Shown: positions 45,488 through 54,806, counted from the first letter of the stretch. The stretch is DNA of 64,000 nucleotides from Sedimentitalea nanhaiensis DSM 24252 (GCF_000473225.1 NZ_KI421509.1:3800165-3864164); one strand, 5' to 3'. Notes: a model not told the origin generated them from the sequence alone. A program made the numbers and translations.

Positions 45488-46576
45488 CTAGCCCGCGTGC
45501 GGTAAACCTATATTGCGGTCGGGCCGCGAAAACAGGGAGTCCGCGCAGGGAAACTGCTGCAAGATCGCCGCGCCGTCCGGCAGCCGTTCAGCGTGAAATC
45601 TGCCGGTGTCCCACAGGGTGACCCCATCGGCCACAATCGTCGGGTCGATCACGTTCCAACTGATTTCACCCGGCGCATAGGCACCGCAGGTGTGAAAGTG
45701 CAAGATGCGAGGGTTGCCAAAGGCGACGCCGCCCCAGCGTTCGTAATTTTCGCGCGCCGGCCAGGGATAGCCACAGCCCGGATGAATGCCCGCATGCCAG
45801 GAATGCACAAAATTCCGGTCGATCCCGAAGCGTTCCGCGACATAGTCGTAGTGGGCGTTCGCGCGGGCCACGTCATCGGCGGTACCCTGAAACCCGGTCA
45901 GCCGACCGTTTTCCATCAGGGCGTAAACCGGGCTGTCGAATTCGACCGTATAATTGTCGTAATAACGCGATCCAGTTCCGGTCAGGAACCCGGAGAGAGC
46001 GGCCCGGCCGGAAAAGCTGTGTGCGGGCACCGGGGTGAAGACCGACATCGGAAACCGCAGGATCGAGGTGTCTCCGGACGGGGTGAGGTCCATCTCGGGT
46101 CTGCCCACGATATCGGTCCCCGCCGGGCAGGTGATCCGAACCTCGCTGGCCTGGGCCAGGCTGGCGTTGGTTGCGTTCTTCAGGGCAAGAAACGCGTCGT
46201 GATGGCCATTGGCAAAGCCCGAGCCAAACAGTTCCTGTGACACGGCAAAGCTGACGATCATGCGCTTGCCCGCGGGTATGTCAGAAAACCGCAACTGATC
46301 GCCCAGACGGGCGAGAAACAGGATAATGTCCGTGTCGTTGAGTTTCCGCCGCAACTCGGAAGTCAGATGGGGATTGTCCGGGTTGAACCCGACATCAATG
46401 AGTTCGACCGGCAGGTTCAGAGATTTGGCGGCGTCGCATATGAGAGCTACCGCCAAATCGTCATAATACCCGTATTCAGGCGACTCATAGGCAATCAGCA
46501 ACCTGTCGCCGGACCTTGCCCGCGCGCAATTCCGAAGCAGATTGAGCGCGCCGCGCTCTGGTGTGAAATCTACCAT
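45488..46576 (-). CDS. M29-aminopeptidase/NicX-like protein, function unknown
   Basis: A 362-residue protein I cannot assign firmly. It opens with a Rossmann-like alpha/beta region (RSGDRLLIAYESPEYGYYDD, LNLPVELIDVGFNPDN). The C-terminal half has histidine-rich segments, HSWHAGIHPGCGYPWPAREN and ILHFHTCGAYAPGEISW, placed like metal ligands in M29 leucyl aminopeptidase relatives, a group that also includes 2,5-dihydroxypyridine dioxygenase. It sits alone on its strand next to an aspartoacylase-like gene that may be its operon partner. No signal peptide. The assignment rests on general layout, so treat it as a hypothetical metal-dependent enzyme. Confidence 0.6.
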   Translation of the reverse strand: MVDFTPERGALNLLRNCARARSGDRLLIAYESPEYGYYDDLAVALICDAAKSLNLPVELIDVGFNPDNPHLTSELRRKLNDTDIILFLARLGDQLRFSDIPAGKRMIVSFAVSQELFGSGFANGHHDAFLALKNATNASLAQASEVRITCPAGTDIVGRPEMDLTPSGDTSILRFPMSVFTPVPAHSFSGRAALSGFLTGTGSRYYDNYTVEFDSPVYALMENGRLTGFQGTADDVARANAHYDYVAERFGIDRNFVHSWHAGIHPGCGYPWPARENYERWGGVAFGNPRILHFHTCGAYAPGEISWNVIDPTIVADGVTLWDTGRFHAERLPDGAAILQQFPCADSLFSRPDRNIGLPHAG

Positions 46577-46870
46577 GTTCCATTCCCGTCCACGCGGCAG
46601 GTATCGCTGCCCGCAGCGTCAAAATCCATTAATAGGCGGCACAGCCGGACATTAGTCTGGCTCACTCAAAGATCAACCGTTCATTTTCAGTGCTGGGTCT
46701 ATCAGATCGGCGATATGCCACCCCAGGGCCTGGCAGTGCGGCCAAGGCGTTCGGGTGCGCGAGTGCGGATTTCCCCGGATGCCGGGTTGAGGACTTTCAA
46801 ACCGGCTTCATCGGGACGCAATTGCACAGCCGGGTATTGCGTCGCTGAGTTGCGCAGATTGGGCCGGCGC
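46577..46870. other. 294-bp gap between two minus-strand genes
   Basis: A 61-codon minus-strand ORF (46702-46887) includes the segment LRPDEAGLKVLNPASGEIRT, which looks protein-like but matches nothing I recognise and overlaps the upstream gene's stop. It may be a fragment of a lost gene. Otherwise nothing is seen. Confidence 0.3.
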
Positions 46871-47881
46871 TCAGCCGTCGGCGGCATCCTGTGTCACCAG
46901 CGCCAGCAATTCGCCCCGGCGCACCATGCCCCGGCAGGTATGGGCCAGAACCAGCCCGCTCTGGCCAAAGGTCAGATTGCGGGGTGGGCGTTCCGGTTCG
47001 GTGATGAAATGAAACCGACCGGCGATGTCGCCAGCGCGCACATCGCGCCCTGCCGAAATGGCGCGATCGAACAGCCCGTCCGCAGGGGCGTAGATCGAGT
47101 GTTCCGGGGCGGCGAGGGTCACGATCCGCGCCGGAACAGGTGCAGGAGGCGTCGGCAGCAAGCCGAGATGACGCAGACAGCGCATCAGCCCCTGTTCGGT
47201 CAGATCGGTAATGCCGGGGTCTACGCCGCCGCCGCCGCCCAGCTCCGCCGCGATCATCGGCACTCCGGCACGCTCGGCGGCAGAATTGACCGACCGGTTG
47301 TCGTTGTTCGCACCCAATTGCCAGATCAGCGGCAGGCCGAAGGCGCGGGCCAGAGCAAGGTTTTTTTGATACAGGCCGGCATCGGCGGTTCGGGTGGCCA
47401 GGGTGCAGGGCTGAAAGAACGACGCCTTGCCGCCGGAATGCAGGTCGATCACCGCATCGCATCGCGGCAGCAGCCGGTTTTCAACGAAATCCGCCAGCAT
47501 CGCCGTCGGCCCGCCATCGGGGTCGCCGGGAAAGGCGCGGTTCAGGTTGGCGCCGTCCAGTGGCGATACCCGCGAGGATGCCGCAAGCGCGGGCGCGTTC
47601 AGCGCCGGGAACAGGATCAACTGCCCGGCCAACGCCTCGGGTGCCAGACCGTGGACAAGCCGCATGATCGCCGCCGGACCTTCGAATTCATCGCCATGGG
47701 TCGCGCCGGCAATCAGCACGGTCGGCCCGGTGCCGCCCCGCAGACTGATCACCGGAACCGGATGATATCCCAGCGGATTGGCGTTGTCGGACCAGCGCAG
47801 CATCAGATCGCCGATCTGCCGGCCAGGCTGGTCCAGATCGAGAGTCAGATGGAGGCGACTGGGCGTTTCGGGGGATGTCAT
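46871..47881 (-). CDS. Succinylglutamate desuccinylase/aspartoacylase family protein
   Basis: A 336-residue zinc carboxypeptidase-like deacylase. The zinc site is formed by GATHGDEFEGPAAIMRL (His and Glu) and AVIDLHSGG (His). NLNRAFPGDPDGGPTAMLAD carries the conserved substrate-binding Arg, and MIAAELGGGGGVDPGITDLT lies near the catalytic Glu. The C-terminal beta domain (YAPADGLFDRAISAGRDVRA) is typical. Family members hydrolyse N-acyl amino acids or related amides. The start MTSPET (47881) is preferred to a longer frame. It is followed on the minus strand by the M29-like gene and preceded by the LysR gene next to an amino-acid ABC operon; its substrate could be what that transporter imports. 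Confidence 0.85.
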   Translation of the reverse strand: MTSPETPSRLHLTLDLDQPGRQIGDLMLRWSDNANPLGYHPVPVISLRGGTGPTVLIAGATHGDEFEGPAAIMRLVHGLAPEALAGQLILFPALNAPALAASSRVSPLDGANLNRAFPGDPDGGPTAMLADFVENRLLPRCDAVIDLHSGGKASFFQPCTLATRTADAGLYQKNLALARAFGLPLIWQLGANNDNRSVNSAAERAGVPMIAAELGGGGGVDPGITDLTEQGLMRCLRHLGLLPTPPAPVPARIVTLAAPEHSIYAPADGLFDRAISAGRDVRAGDIAGRFHFITEPERPPRNLTFGQSGLVLAHTCRGMVRRGELLALVTQDAADG

Positions 47882-48017
47882 TGCAATGTCTCGCAGAAGA
47901 GGGTGAGACCGGAGGAAGCTCCGGAACCTGGTTCGTATAAATGTGATCCGAACCGGTTGCCATGTCGAGACCCCCACCAGGCAGAGCGCAAATGGCAAAC
48001 CGCCGCGCCACTGTGGC

Positions 48018-48908
48018 CTATTGCGCTTCGGCCCGATGTCGCGCGATGGTCAGGAATTCCTGCGCGATGGCTGTGAGTGGGCGGCGGTTGGACCAGATCA
48101 GAATGGCGCGAAAACGCAGCGGCGCGTTGAACGGCAGGGCGGTGCAGCCGGGAAGCGTTTGCAGGTAGGCGGCGCTGGAGCCGACCACCGAAACCCCCAG
48201 CCCGGCCGCTACCAGACGGCAGATCGCATCGGTCGTACGCGTTTCATATTGCAAACGGCGAGAGACGCCTTGGGCGTCGAAAAAGCTGTCGATCTCGAAC
48301 CGGAACCGCGAAGAAGAGAAGTAGGATATGAAACGTTCATCCGCCAGATCTTCGGCCTGCACCAGCGTCCTGGCCGCCAGAGGGTGGCCATCGGGCACGA
48401 CACAATACGCATTTTCATCGGCGATCATCAGACTGTCAAACGCCGGGTTCCGATTTTCGGTATTGGAAATCCCAAAGTCATAGCTTTGCGAGACCATCCA
48501 TTCGACCGCATCGTCGGCAGGGCCGATTTCCATCTTGATCATACTGTCGGGGCGGGCCTGTGCAAACCGGCCGATCAATCCAGGGGCGGTAAGGGTGGAA
48601 AAGGTGGGTGTGGTCGCCAGTGTCAGCCGCGCATGGCCGAATCTGCGGATCGCGGTAACCGTTTCCTTGATATGCTCCATCCCGCTGACCGCCTGGCGTA
48701 CCTCGGCGACCAACAGATGTGCCTCTTCGGTCGGCTCCAGAACCCGACCGACGCGCCGAAACAGACGAAAATCGACGGCGGACTCGAAATCCGAGATCAA
48801 CCGGCTGACGGCGGGCTGTGATATGCCCAGCATTTCGGCTGCTTCGGTAACGGTTCCGGTAGAAAGCACGGTTCGAAAAGCATCCACTTGCCTGAAGGTG
48901 ATGTTCAT
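48018..48908 (-). CDS. LysR-family regulator
   Basis: A 296-residue LysR regulator. HTH: FRQVDAFRTVLSTGTVTEAA, EMLGISQPAVSRLISDFES. The effector domain includes LTLATTPTFSTLTAPGLIGR, DFGISNTENRNPAF and AAGLGVSVVGSSAAY, resembling regulators of the octopine/nopaline (OccR/NocR) type. Divergent from the amino-acid ABC transporter that starts 147 bp away, so it probably activates it in response to the imported ligand or a derivative. Confidence 0.9.
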   Translation of the reverse strand: MNITFRQVDAFRTVLSTGTVTEAAEMLGISQPAVSRLISDFESAVDFRLFRRVGRVLEPTEEAHLLVAEVRQAVSGMEHIKETVTAIRRFGHARLTLATTPTFSTLTAPGLIGRFAQARPDSMIKMEIGPADDAVEWMVSQSYDFGISNTENRNPAFDSLMIADENAYCVVPDGHPLAARTLVQAEDLADERFISYFSSSRFRFEIDSFFDAQGVSRRLQYETRTTDAICRLVAAGLGVSVVGSSAAYLQTLPGCTALPFNAPLRFRAILIWSNRRPLTAIAQEFLTIARHRAEAQ

Positions 48909-48999
48909 GGTGCCGAACCTCCTGGACTGCCTGTACCGCCGATGGGCGGGTCAACATATAGTATTTATGGAAACGTCAGGGCATTGTTGGTTGACAAAG

Positions 49000-49019
49000 C
49001 TATAGTTGTAAACCGATAG
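49000..49019. promoter_or_regulatory. Imperfect dyad, candidate LysR box
   Basis: CTATAG at 49000-49005 and CGATAG at 49014-49019 form an imperfect inverted repeat (5 of 6 positions pair), AT-rich inside, 35 bp upstream of the permease start. It fits a LysR activation site for the divergent operon. Confidence 0.3.
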
Positions 49020-49054
49020 TTTCGAAACATCTTCAGCCGCCGCCAGGAGAACCG

Positions 49055-49906
49055 ATGCCGGGACGAGTAGGAGTGCCCACGCCGCGCGAGCTGCGCCAGC
49101 GCGAACAGGCTGGCATGGACGTTCGGACGATCTGGCGCAGGTTCTGGCAGATCGTGCAGGCAGTGCTGGTGTATGTGGTGATCGGCTATCTGATCTGGCG
49201 CGGTGCCGCTGCGATGGAATACAACTGGCAATGGTACCGGGTCGAGCCGTTCTTTTATCGCGTGATCGACGGCGAGGTGATTTGGGGGCCGCTGGTGCGA
49301 GGGTTGATCCAGACCTTGAAACTGGCGGTAATCGCCGGTGTGATCGCGGTTCTGATCGGCTTTGTCACCGCTTTTGCCCGCCTGTCGCAGTCGATTTCCG
49401 GGCGGATCATCGCCACCTGTTATCTCGAAGCCATCCGCAACACGCCGTTGCTGGTGCAGTTGTTCCTGTTCTATTTCGTGCTGGCTCCGATCTTCGGCAT
49501 CGACCGGTTCTGGTCTGGTATATTGTGCCTGGCGTTTTTCGAAGGCTCGTTCGCCGCCGAAATCATTCGTGGTGGCATCCAGGGCGTGGACCGGGGCCAG
49601 TACGAAGGCGCCGACGCCATTGGCCTGAGCGTTGTCGACAAATACCGGTACATCGTCATCCCGCAATCGCTGCCGCTGATCCTGCCGCCGCTGACCGGTT
49701 TGCTGATCTCGCTGATCAAGCATTCCGCCATCGTCAGCGTCATTGCGGTGTCCGAACTGACCACTGCGGGACTGAATCTGATCGCCGATACTTTCATGGC
49801 GTTCGAGGTCTGGTTTCTGGTGGCGGGAATGTACCTGGCGGTAACCATCACGCTGTCAATCGGTGTCAGCCTGTTTGAACGGTCCCTGAACAAGAGCAAA
49901 CGATAG
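49055..49906 (+). CDS. Polar amino-acid ABC transporter permease
   Basis: A 283-residue HisM/GlnP-family permease. Hydrophobic helix near residue 35 (IVQAVLVYVVIGYLIWRGAA), then GLIQTLKLAVIAGVIAVLIG, ATCYLEAIRNTPLLVQLFLF and the EAA loop QYEGADAIGLSVVDKYRYIV, all typical. Long N-terminal cytoplasmic extension for the family (about 30 residues), so ATG at 49118 (MDVRTIW) may be the real start. First gene of a four-gene transporter operon. Confidence 0.92.
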   Translation: MPGRVGVPTPRELRQREQAGMDVRTIWRRFWQIVQAVLVYVVIGYLIWRGAAAMEYNWQWYRVEPFFYRVIDGEVIWGPLVRGLIQTLKLAVIAGVIAVLIGFVTAFARLSQSISGRIIATCYLEAIRNTPLLVQLFLFYFVLAPIFGIDRFWSGILCLAFFEGSFAAEIIRGGIQGVDRGQYEGADAIGLSVVDKYRYIVIPQSLPLILPPLTGLLISLIKHSAIVSVIAVSELTTAGLNLIADTFMAFEVWFLVAGMYLAVTITLSIGVSLFERSLNKSKR

Positions 49907-49947
49907 CCAGAAAAACATATCGAACCATCCACAGTTGGAGAAATACA

Positions 49948-50778
49948 ATGAAGATCGTCAACTCAATCAAGGCTGTTGCCATTGCGGTCGCAATGGTGAC
50001 GGGCAGCGTCGCGGCAACGTCAGCACCGGCAAATGCCGATAGCGTTGTGGAAGACATCCTCAAGCGCGGCAAGCTGCGGGTCGGGATGTCGACCTTCGTG
50101 CCCTGGGCGATGCGCGACAAGGAAGGCAACCTGATGGGGTTCGAAATCGACGTCGCGACCAAGCTGGCCGAGGATATGGGCGTCGAGGTCGAATTCGTGC
50201 CGACAGCCTGGAGCGGGATCATTCCGGCGCTGATTGCCAAGAAATTCGATGTGATCGTCGGCGGCATGTCGATCACCCCGCAGCGGAATCTGACTGTGAA
50301 CTTTACCATTCCCTATGCACATTCGGGGCAGACGATGGCCGCCAACACGAAATTGGCGGGTGATTTCAAGGATCTGAGCGACTACAACGATCCTTCGGTC
50401 ACGATTTCGTGCCGCCGCGGGGCGACGCCGTGCAATCTGGCCGAACAGATGTTCCCCAAGGCCACGGTCCGGCGGTTTGACGATGACGCCCAGGCGTTTC
50501 AAGAGGTGGCGAACGGCAACGCCCATGCCTCAATCTCATCGGCACCCAAGCCCGAATTCACCGTCGAGGCGAACCCTGACATCATGTTCATGGCGAACGA
50601 CGGCAAACCTCTGAGCAGCAACGACGAGGCTTTTGGTCTGCGCAAGGGCGACGTCGATGCGCTGAACTTCTTCTCGAACTGGATTCTGGTAAATACCACC
50701 GACGGTTGGTTGCAGGAAACCCATGACTACTGGTTCAAGGGCCAGACCGCCTGGAAAGACATGGTTGCGCAAGAGTAG
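49948..50778 (+). CDS. Polar amino-acid ABC transporter substrate-binding protein
   Basis: A 276-residue SBP_bac_3 family protein. A Sec signal peptide ends near residue 31 (APANA), giving mature DSVVEDILKRGKLRVGMSTF. Ligand-site signatures: KEGNLMGFEIDVATKLAEDM and PALIAKKFDVIVGGMSITPQ, where the usual R of the GMSITPxR site is kept. CRRGATPCN adds a possible disulfide. Lies between the permeases, followed by a strong hairpin, as expected for a more abundant component. The ligand cannot be read from the sequence. Confidence 0.92.
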   Translation: MKIVNSIKAVAIAVAMVTGSVAATSAPANADSVVEDILKRGKLRVGMSTFVPWAMRDKEGNLMGFEIDVATKLAEDMGVEVEFVPTAWSGIIPALIAKKFDVIVGGMSITPQRNLTVNFTIPYAHSGQTMAANTKLAGDFKDLSDYNDPSVTISCRRGATPCNLAEQMFPKATVRRFDDDAQAFQEVANGNAHASISSAPKPEFTVEANPDIMFMANDGKPLSSNDEAFGLRKGDVDALNFFSNWILVNTTDGWLQETHDYWFKGQTAWKDMVAQE

Positions 50779-50794
50779 TAGCAACGCACCGAAC

Positions 50795-50815
50795 GCCGGG
50801 GCCGCGCGCCCCGGC
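50795..50815 (+). terminator. GC-rich hairpin after the binding-protein gene
   Basis: GCCGGGGC (50795-50802) pairs with GCCCCGGC (50808-50815) around the 5-nt loop CGCGC, followed by CCTGTTT. It lies 16 bp after the substrate-binding protein stop and before the second permease. Probably an intra-operon attenuator or mRNA-stabilising element rather than a full terminator. Confidence 0.55.
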
Positions 50816-50843
50816 CCTGTTTAGAAAGACGTAAATCCAGCCC

Positions 50844-51749
50844 ATGGACCGCAACACGCCACCGCCCGCTCCGCCGCGAAAGCGGCTGACCGCCGTAGAT
50901 ATCCTGTTGTTCGCCAGTGTCGCGGCGCTGATCGCCTATGCCGGCTATCGGGTGAACGAGGTTCTGGTGTATCAATGGAACTGGTCCCGCGTTTTCAACT
51001 TCTTCATTCGCTTCGACCCGGACACCGGCGAGTATGTGACCAACCTGTTGCTGTATGGGCTGGCGACCACGCTGCGGCTGGCGCTGTGGGGGACGGTCCT
51101 GGCGACGATCATCGGCGTCGTCTTGGGATATTGGCGCACGGTCGACAACCTGACATTGCGCATTCTCAGCCGCAGCTATGTGGAGCTGATCCGCAACATT
51201 CCGCCGCTGGTTTTCATTTTCATCTTCTATTTCTTCATTTCCAGCCAGATATTTCCGTGGCTCGGGCTGGACGATCTTAACCCTGAGGGTTTGTTTGTGG
51301 ACAATTGGTTGTTCGCATTGCTGTTCGGCGATCCGGCTCTGTTGTCAAACTTTCTGGCCGGGGTGTTATGTCTGGCGATGTTCGAAGGAGCCTATGTCAC
51401 GGAAATCGTCCGCGCCGGCATCCAGGCCGTCGGCAAGGGGCAATGGGAAGCGGCCCGGGCCATCGGTCTGTCCCGCACAAATGTGCTGCGCGATGTCATC
51501 CTGCCGCAGGCCCTGCGCAAGACCCTGCCGCCGCTGGCTGGTCAGTTCATTACCTTGATCAAGGATTCGTCCATCGTGTCGCTGATCTCGATTCAAGAGC
51601 TGACCTTCATGGCAACCGAGGTCGCCGCGACCACGACCAAGGTGTTCGAAACCTGGATTCTGGTTGGCGCGATGTATTTTGTCCTGTGTTACAGTTTCGC
51701 ATTGCTGTTCGGCTGGCTGGAACGCCGCGCCGCCCGCAGCAGACGTTAG
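50844..51749 (+). CDS. Polar amino-acid ABC transporter permease
   Basis: A 301-residue HisQ/GlnP-type permease: [43 protein letters not shown] loop [20 protein letters not shown]. It carries an extra loop ([20 protein letters not shown]) after the third helix, as in larger polar amino-acid permeases. It pairs with the first permease across the binding-protein gene and hairpin. Confidence 0.92.
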   Translation: MDRNTPPPAPPRKRLTAVDILLFASVAALIAYAGYRVNEVLVYQWNWSRVFNFFIRFDPDTGEYVTNLLLYGLATTLRLALWGTVLATIIGVVLGYWRTVDNLTLRILSRSYVELIRNIPPLVFIFIFYFFISSQIFPWLGLDDLNPEGLFVDNWLFALLFGDPALLSNFLAGVLCLAMFEGAYVTEIVRAGIQAVGKGQWEAARAIGLSRTNVLRDVILPQALRKTLPPLAGQFITLIKDSSIVSLISIQELTFMATEVAATTTKVFETWILVGAMYFVLCYSFALLFGWLERRAARSRR

Positions 51750-51760
51750 GAGATTTCCAC

Positions 51761-52513
51761 ATGCTCGATGCAACCCCGCGCCCGCTGGTCCAATTCCGCG
51801 ACGTGTGCAAATGGTACGGCGATTTCAGCGCCCTGCATGACATCAACCTGACTGTGCACGAGGGCGAGAAGGTTGTCGTTTGCGGCCCTTCCGGATCGGG
51901 CAAGTCGACGATGATCCGCTGCATCAACCAGCTTGAGGCACATCAGGTTGGCACCATCATGATCGACGGCGAAGAGGTCAGCCCGGAGATGAAGAACATC
52001 GAGAAGATCCGGCGCGAGGTCGGCATGGTGTTTCAGAACTTCAACCTGTTTCCGCATATGACCATCCTGGACAATCTGACGCTGGGCCCGATCCGCAATC
52101 GCGGCGCGTCAAGGGCCGAGGCGCGGGAGCTGGCGATGCATTACCTGAATCGGGTGCATATTGCCGAGCAGGCCGACAAGTATCCGACGCAACTGTCGGG
52201 CGGGCAGCAACAGCGTGTGGCGATCGCCCGCAGCCTGTGTATGAAACCGAAGGTGATGCTGTTTGACGAGCCGACCTCGGCGCTGGATCCTGAGATGATC
52301 GCAGGGGTGCTGGATGTGATGATCGAACTGGCCGAAGAGGGGATGACGATGATCGTCGTCACCCACGAAATGGGGTTCGCCCGCAAGGTTGCCGACCGGG
52401 TCGTGTTCATGGACGAAGGCGAAATCATCGAGGTCGCCGAGCCCGAGGCATTTTTCAGCGCGCCCCAAAGCGACCGCGCGCAACTGTTTCTAAGCCAGCT
52501 TCTCGGGCATTGA
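51761..52513 (+). CDS. Polar amino-acid ABC transporter ATPase
   Basis: A 250-residue ATPase of the GlnQ/HisP group: Walker [22 protein letters not shown]-loop [20 protein letters not shown], signature [20 protein letters not shown], Walker [22 protein letters not shown]-loop [20 protein letters not shown]. The start MLDATPRP (51761) follows TTAGGAGATTT; the far longer frame overlaps the permease and is a shadow. It closes the operon; the convergent XRE gene ends 10 bp later. Confidence 0.95.
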   Translation: MLDATPRPLVQFRDVCKWYGDFSALHDINLTVHEGEKVVVCGPSGSGKSTMIRCINQLEAHQVGTIMIDGEEVSPEMKNIEKIRREVGMVFQNFNLFPHMTILDNLTLGPIRNRGASRAEARELAMHYLNRVHIAEQADKYPTQLSGGQQQRVAIARSLCMKPKVMLFDEPTSALDPEMIAGVLDVMIELAEEGMTMIVVTHEMGFARKVADRVVFMDEGEIIEVAEPEAFFSAPQSDRAQLFLSQLLGH

Positions 52514-52522
52514 AGCCGTCGC

Positions 52523-53125
52523 CTACTGCGGGCGGGCGGAGACGCTGATGAATTCGATATAGTCGCTGGTGATTTCGGTAAAGCCATGTGGCAGCTTGCC
52601 GTCAAAGCTCAGTGTATCGCCCGGGGCGAGGGCGAAAACCTGCGCGCCGCAGGCATAGCTGGCCCGGCCCTGGATCACATACATGAACACATGGCCTTCG
52701 TGCTGATAACGCGGCAACGTACCCGCGTCTTGCCGTCGGATACGAATCCGGGAGGACTGAAAGCTGCCGCCGGGGCCGGAATGTTTGCCCAGGAGCAAAT
52801 AGTCGTGGCTGTGGTCCGGAGTGACCCGGCGGGACGGCAGGCCCTGACCGGCCGGAACATGATGCACGTCTGCGGCGTTTTCGCTGTTGGAAAACAACGC
52901 CATCACCGACACAGACAGCGCATCGGCCAAGGCCTGCAATGTGCCCAGAGACGGCGAGACATGGCCATTTTCAATCCGGCTGATCATCGCGGTGGACAGG
53001 CCGGCGGTCTCGGCCAGTTGCGCCGCCGTCAGCGCGCGCTCCTGGCGCAGCCGGTGCAGGGCGCGCCCGACTTGCGCTTCGATCGCGGCGGACTTGTCCA
53101 TCGCGGGTTTTGCGCCGTCGTCCAT
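52523..53125 (-). CDS. XRE-family regulator with cupin domain
   Basis: A 200-residue regulator with an N-terminal Cro/CI-type HTH (LRQERALTAAQLAETAGLST, AMISRIENGHVSPSLGTLQA) and a C-terminal cupin-2 domain (GHVFMYVIQGRASYACGAQV, LAPGDTLSFDGKLPHGFTEI). This architecture is common in regulators of amine and amino-acid catabolism (PuuR-like). Last gene of the Rieske oxygenase/AhpD-like operon, it probably represses or activates the Rieske and sox operons through their shared intergenic region. Confidence 0.9.
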   Translation of the reverse strand: MDDGAKPAMDKSAAIEAQVGRALHRLRQERALTAAQLAETAGLSTAMISRIENGHVSPSLGTLQALADALSVSVMALFSNSENAADVHHVPAGQGLPSRRVTPDHSHDYLLLGKHSGPGGSFQSSRIRIRRQDAGTLPRYQHEGHVFMYVIQGRASYACGAQVFALAPGDTLSFDGKLPHGFTEITSDYIEFISVSARPQ

Positions 53126-53129
53126 CGGC

Positions 53130-53711
53130 TCAGCCGTCCTCTTTGTAGTAACCGACCACGTCGCCTTCGGTCGTTGCGCCCAAGCCGTTCAGCAGCCGGT
53201 TGGAATAGTTGAAATAGGCCACCACCTGGTTGACCTCCAGAATCTCGCCATCTTCGCAGCCAGCGATTTTCAGCGCTTCGAAATCCGATTTCACCATCTT
53301 GCCCACATCGGTGGTCAGCTTGCCGGCATAGCGCAGCAGCGCCAGGTCCTTGCCGGCGAATTCATCCTCGGGACGATGCGCTTTGAGCGCGGTGAAGATG
53401 CGGTCGCTGCGCGGCTGGTCGCGCAACAGGTTGCGCACATTCATGAAATGATGGGTCAGCGAATAGGTGCAGTCGTTCAGGATCGATGTATAGCTCGCGA
53501 CAACTTCGAGAAACCAGAATGGCAGCTTGTTGTCGTCGCTGTGCAGTACCGAACGGTACAGGGTTACGTGACCGTTCATGGTTTCGGGTCGCAGCGAATG
53601 CACCCGCATCACCGTATCCACCGTGCCGTGCGGGGTGCGCGCCTCGTCCAGCAGTTGCTTCAGCCTGCCGCTGGCCTCATCGTCGGAAATCATCTGTATC
53701 CAGGCTGACAT
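53130..53711 (-). CDS. AhpD/carboxymuconolactone-decarboxylase family protein with CxxS
   Basis: A 193-residue peroxidase-related AhpD-fold protein. The conserved FWFLEVVASYTSILNDCTYS, LTHH segment places Cys81 and His87 as usual, but the second cysteine of the CxxC pair is Ser84. Standard AhpD-like peroxidases need both cysteines, so a classical thiol-disulfide cycle is doubtful. The C-terminal ALLRYAGKLTTDVGKMVKSD and AYFNYSNRLLNGLGAT are family features. Sits between the Rieske oxygenase and regulator genes with short gaps (27 and 4 bp); its role in the pathway is unknown. Confidence 0.85.
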   Translation of the reverse strand: MSAWIQMISDDEASGRLKQLLDEARTPHGTVDTVMRVHSLRPETMNGHVTLYRSVLHSDDNKLPFWFLEVVASYTSILNDCTYSLTHHFMNVRNLLRDQPRSDRIFTALKAHRPEDEFAGKDLALLRYAGKLTTDVGKMVKSDFEALKIAGCEDGEILEVNQVVAYFNYSNRLLNGLGATTEGDVVGYYKEDG

Positions 53712-53738
53712 ATCGCTTCTCGTTCTGTTGTGAATGGT

Positions 53739-54806
53739 TCAGGCGGATTCTTGCGCCGGGGCCTGTTCCGCCTCGATCGCTTTCTGCACCTTCTTGCGGA
53801 ACCGCATCGCTCCCATGTCCAGCCCCAGATTCAGATAGGGCGTGGTGCGTTTGGCCATGCCGGTCTGGACGCGTTCCAGAATCTCTTTGTCCTCGTGAAA
53901 GGCCATGACCGCGCCGTCGAACATGCGTTTGCTCATCTCGGCGTCCCCGGCATGCATATTGCGATGCTGGAACCAGAAATACAGTGAATGCCGGTCATCC
54001 ACCGGGGTGATGAAGTTATACGAGATATTGACGAAGGCGTTGGGCGACAGCGGCTTGTCGGCACCGCCTTCTCCCGCCGGGGTATAAACCGACATGTTGA
54101 TCGCGGTCGAGGGCAGGCGGCATTCGTAATGTTGTTTGCGGTCGCAATTGTCGCTGAATTCCAGCATGTCGGCGTAATAGGGCGGGGCGGGCTCCGAGGC
54201 GATCCAGCGCCAGATCATCACGCTGTCCTCGGTGTCGTCCATCGCCAGCGGGCGGCTGTCGGTGCCCGCGCCCGCAAACGAGGTCAGATGCACCCAGGCC
54301 ACATGCGACGGGTCGAGCAGGTTATCGGTGATGTACAGATAGTTGCAGTCCATCTCCAGCGCGCCGCTTTGGGTTTTGCCCCAGGACGGGTCGTCGAAAT
54401 TGGGGATATCAATAATCGCTTCCGGGTTGGCCTTGCTGGCGTCGCCCATCCAGATCCACAGAAACCCCCAGCGATCCCGTACCGGATAGCTGCGCACCCT
54501 CGCGCGTTTGGGCAGCGCGTCGGGCTGGGTCGGCGCGGCGACGCAAGAGCCGGAACAATCAAAGGTCAGGCCGTGATAGCCGCAGACGACGTTGCTGCCC
54601 TGGATCGACCCGCGCGACAATGGCAGCTTGCGGTGCGGGCAGGCATCCTCAAGCGCGATCGGCTCGCCGTTCTCGCCCCTGAATATCGCGATTTCCTGAT
54701 CCAGCAGCCGCGCCGCGGTCAGCGACTGGCCGAAATCTTCGCTGCGTCCGGCCACGTACCAGCAATTGAACAAGAACCCTTCGCTGCCAATCAGATCCTG
54801 TTGCAT
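53739..54806 (-). CDS. Rieske non-haem iron oxygenase (VanA-like)
   Basis: A 355-residue terminal oxygenase. The Rieske [2Fe-2S] cluster is held by Cys56-x-His58 (EDACPHRKL) and Cys75-xx-His78 (VVCGYHGL). The mononuclear iron site follows in ITDNLLDPSHVAWVHLTSF (His168, His173, with Asn162/Asp165 bridging the subunits). The pattern matches the vanillate O-demethylase/aromatic ring-opening group (phthalate family), enzymes that also perform N-demethylation. It is the first gene of a minus-strand operon divergent from soxBDAG. The electron donor is not adjacent; the Rieske ferredoxin at 59985 is a candidate only for another partner. Confidence 0.92.
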   Translation of the reverse strand: MQQDLIGSEGFLFNCWYVAGRSEDFGQSLTAARLLDQEIAIFRGENGEPIALEDACPHRKLPLSRGSIQGSNVVCGYHGLTFDCSGSCVAAPTQPDALPKRARVRSYPVRDRWGFLWIWMGDASKANPEAIIDIPNFDDPSWGKTQSGALEMDCNYLYITDNLLDPSHVAWVHLTSFAGAGTDSRPLAMDDTEDSVMIWRWIASEPAPPYYADMLEFSDNCDRKQHYECRLPSTAINMSVYTPAGEGGADKPLSPNAFVNISYNFITPVDDRHSLYFWFQHRNMHAGDAEMSKRMFDGAVMAFHEDKEILERVQTGMAKRTTPYLNLGLDMGAMRFRKKVQKAIEAEQAPAQESA

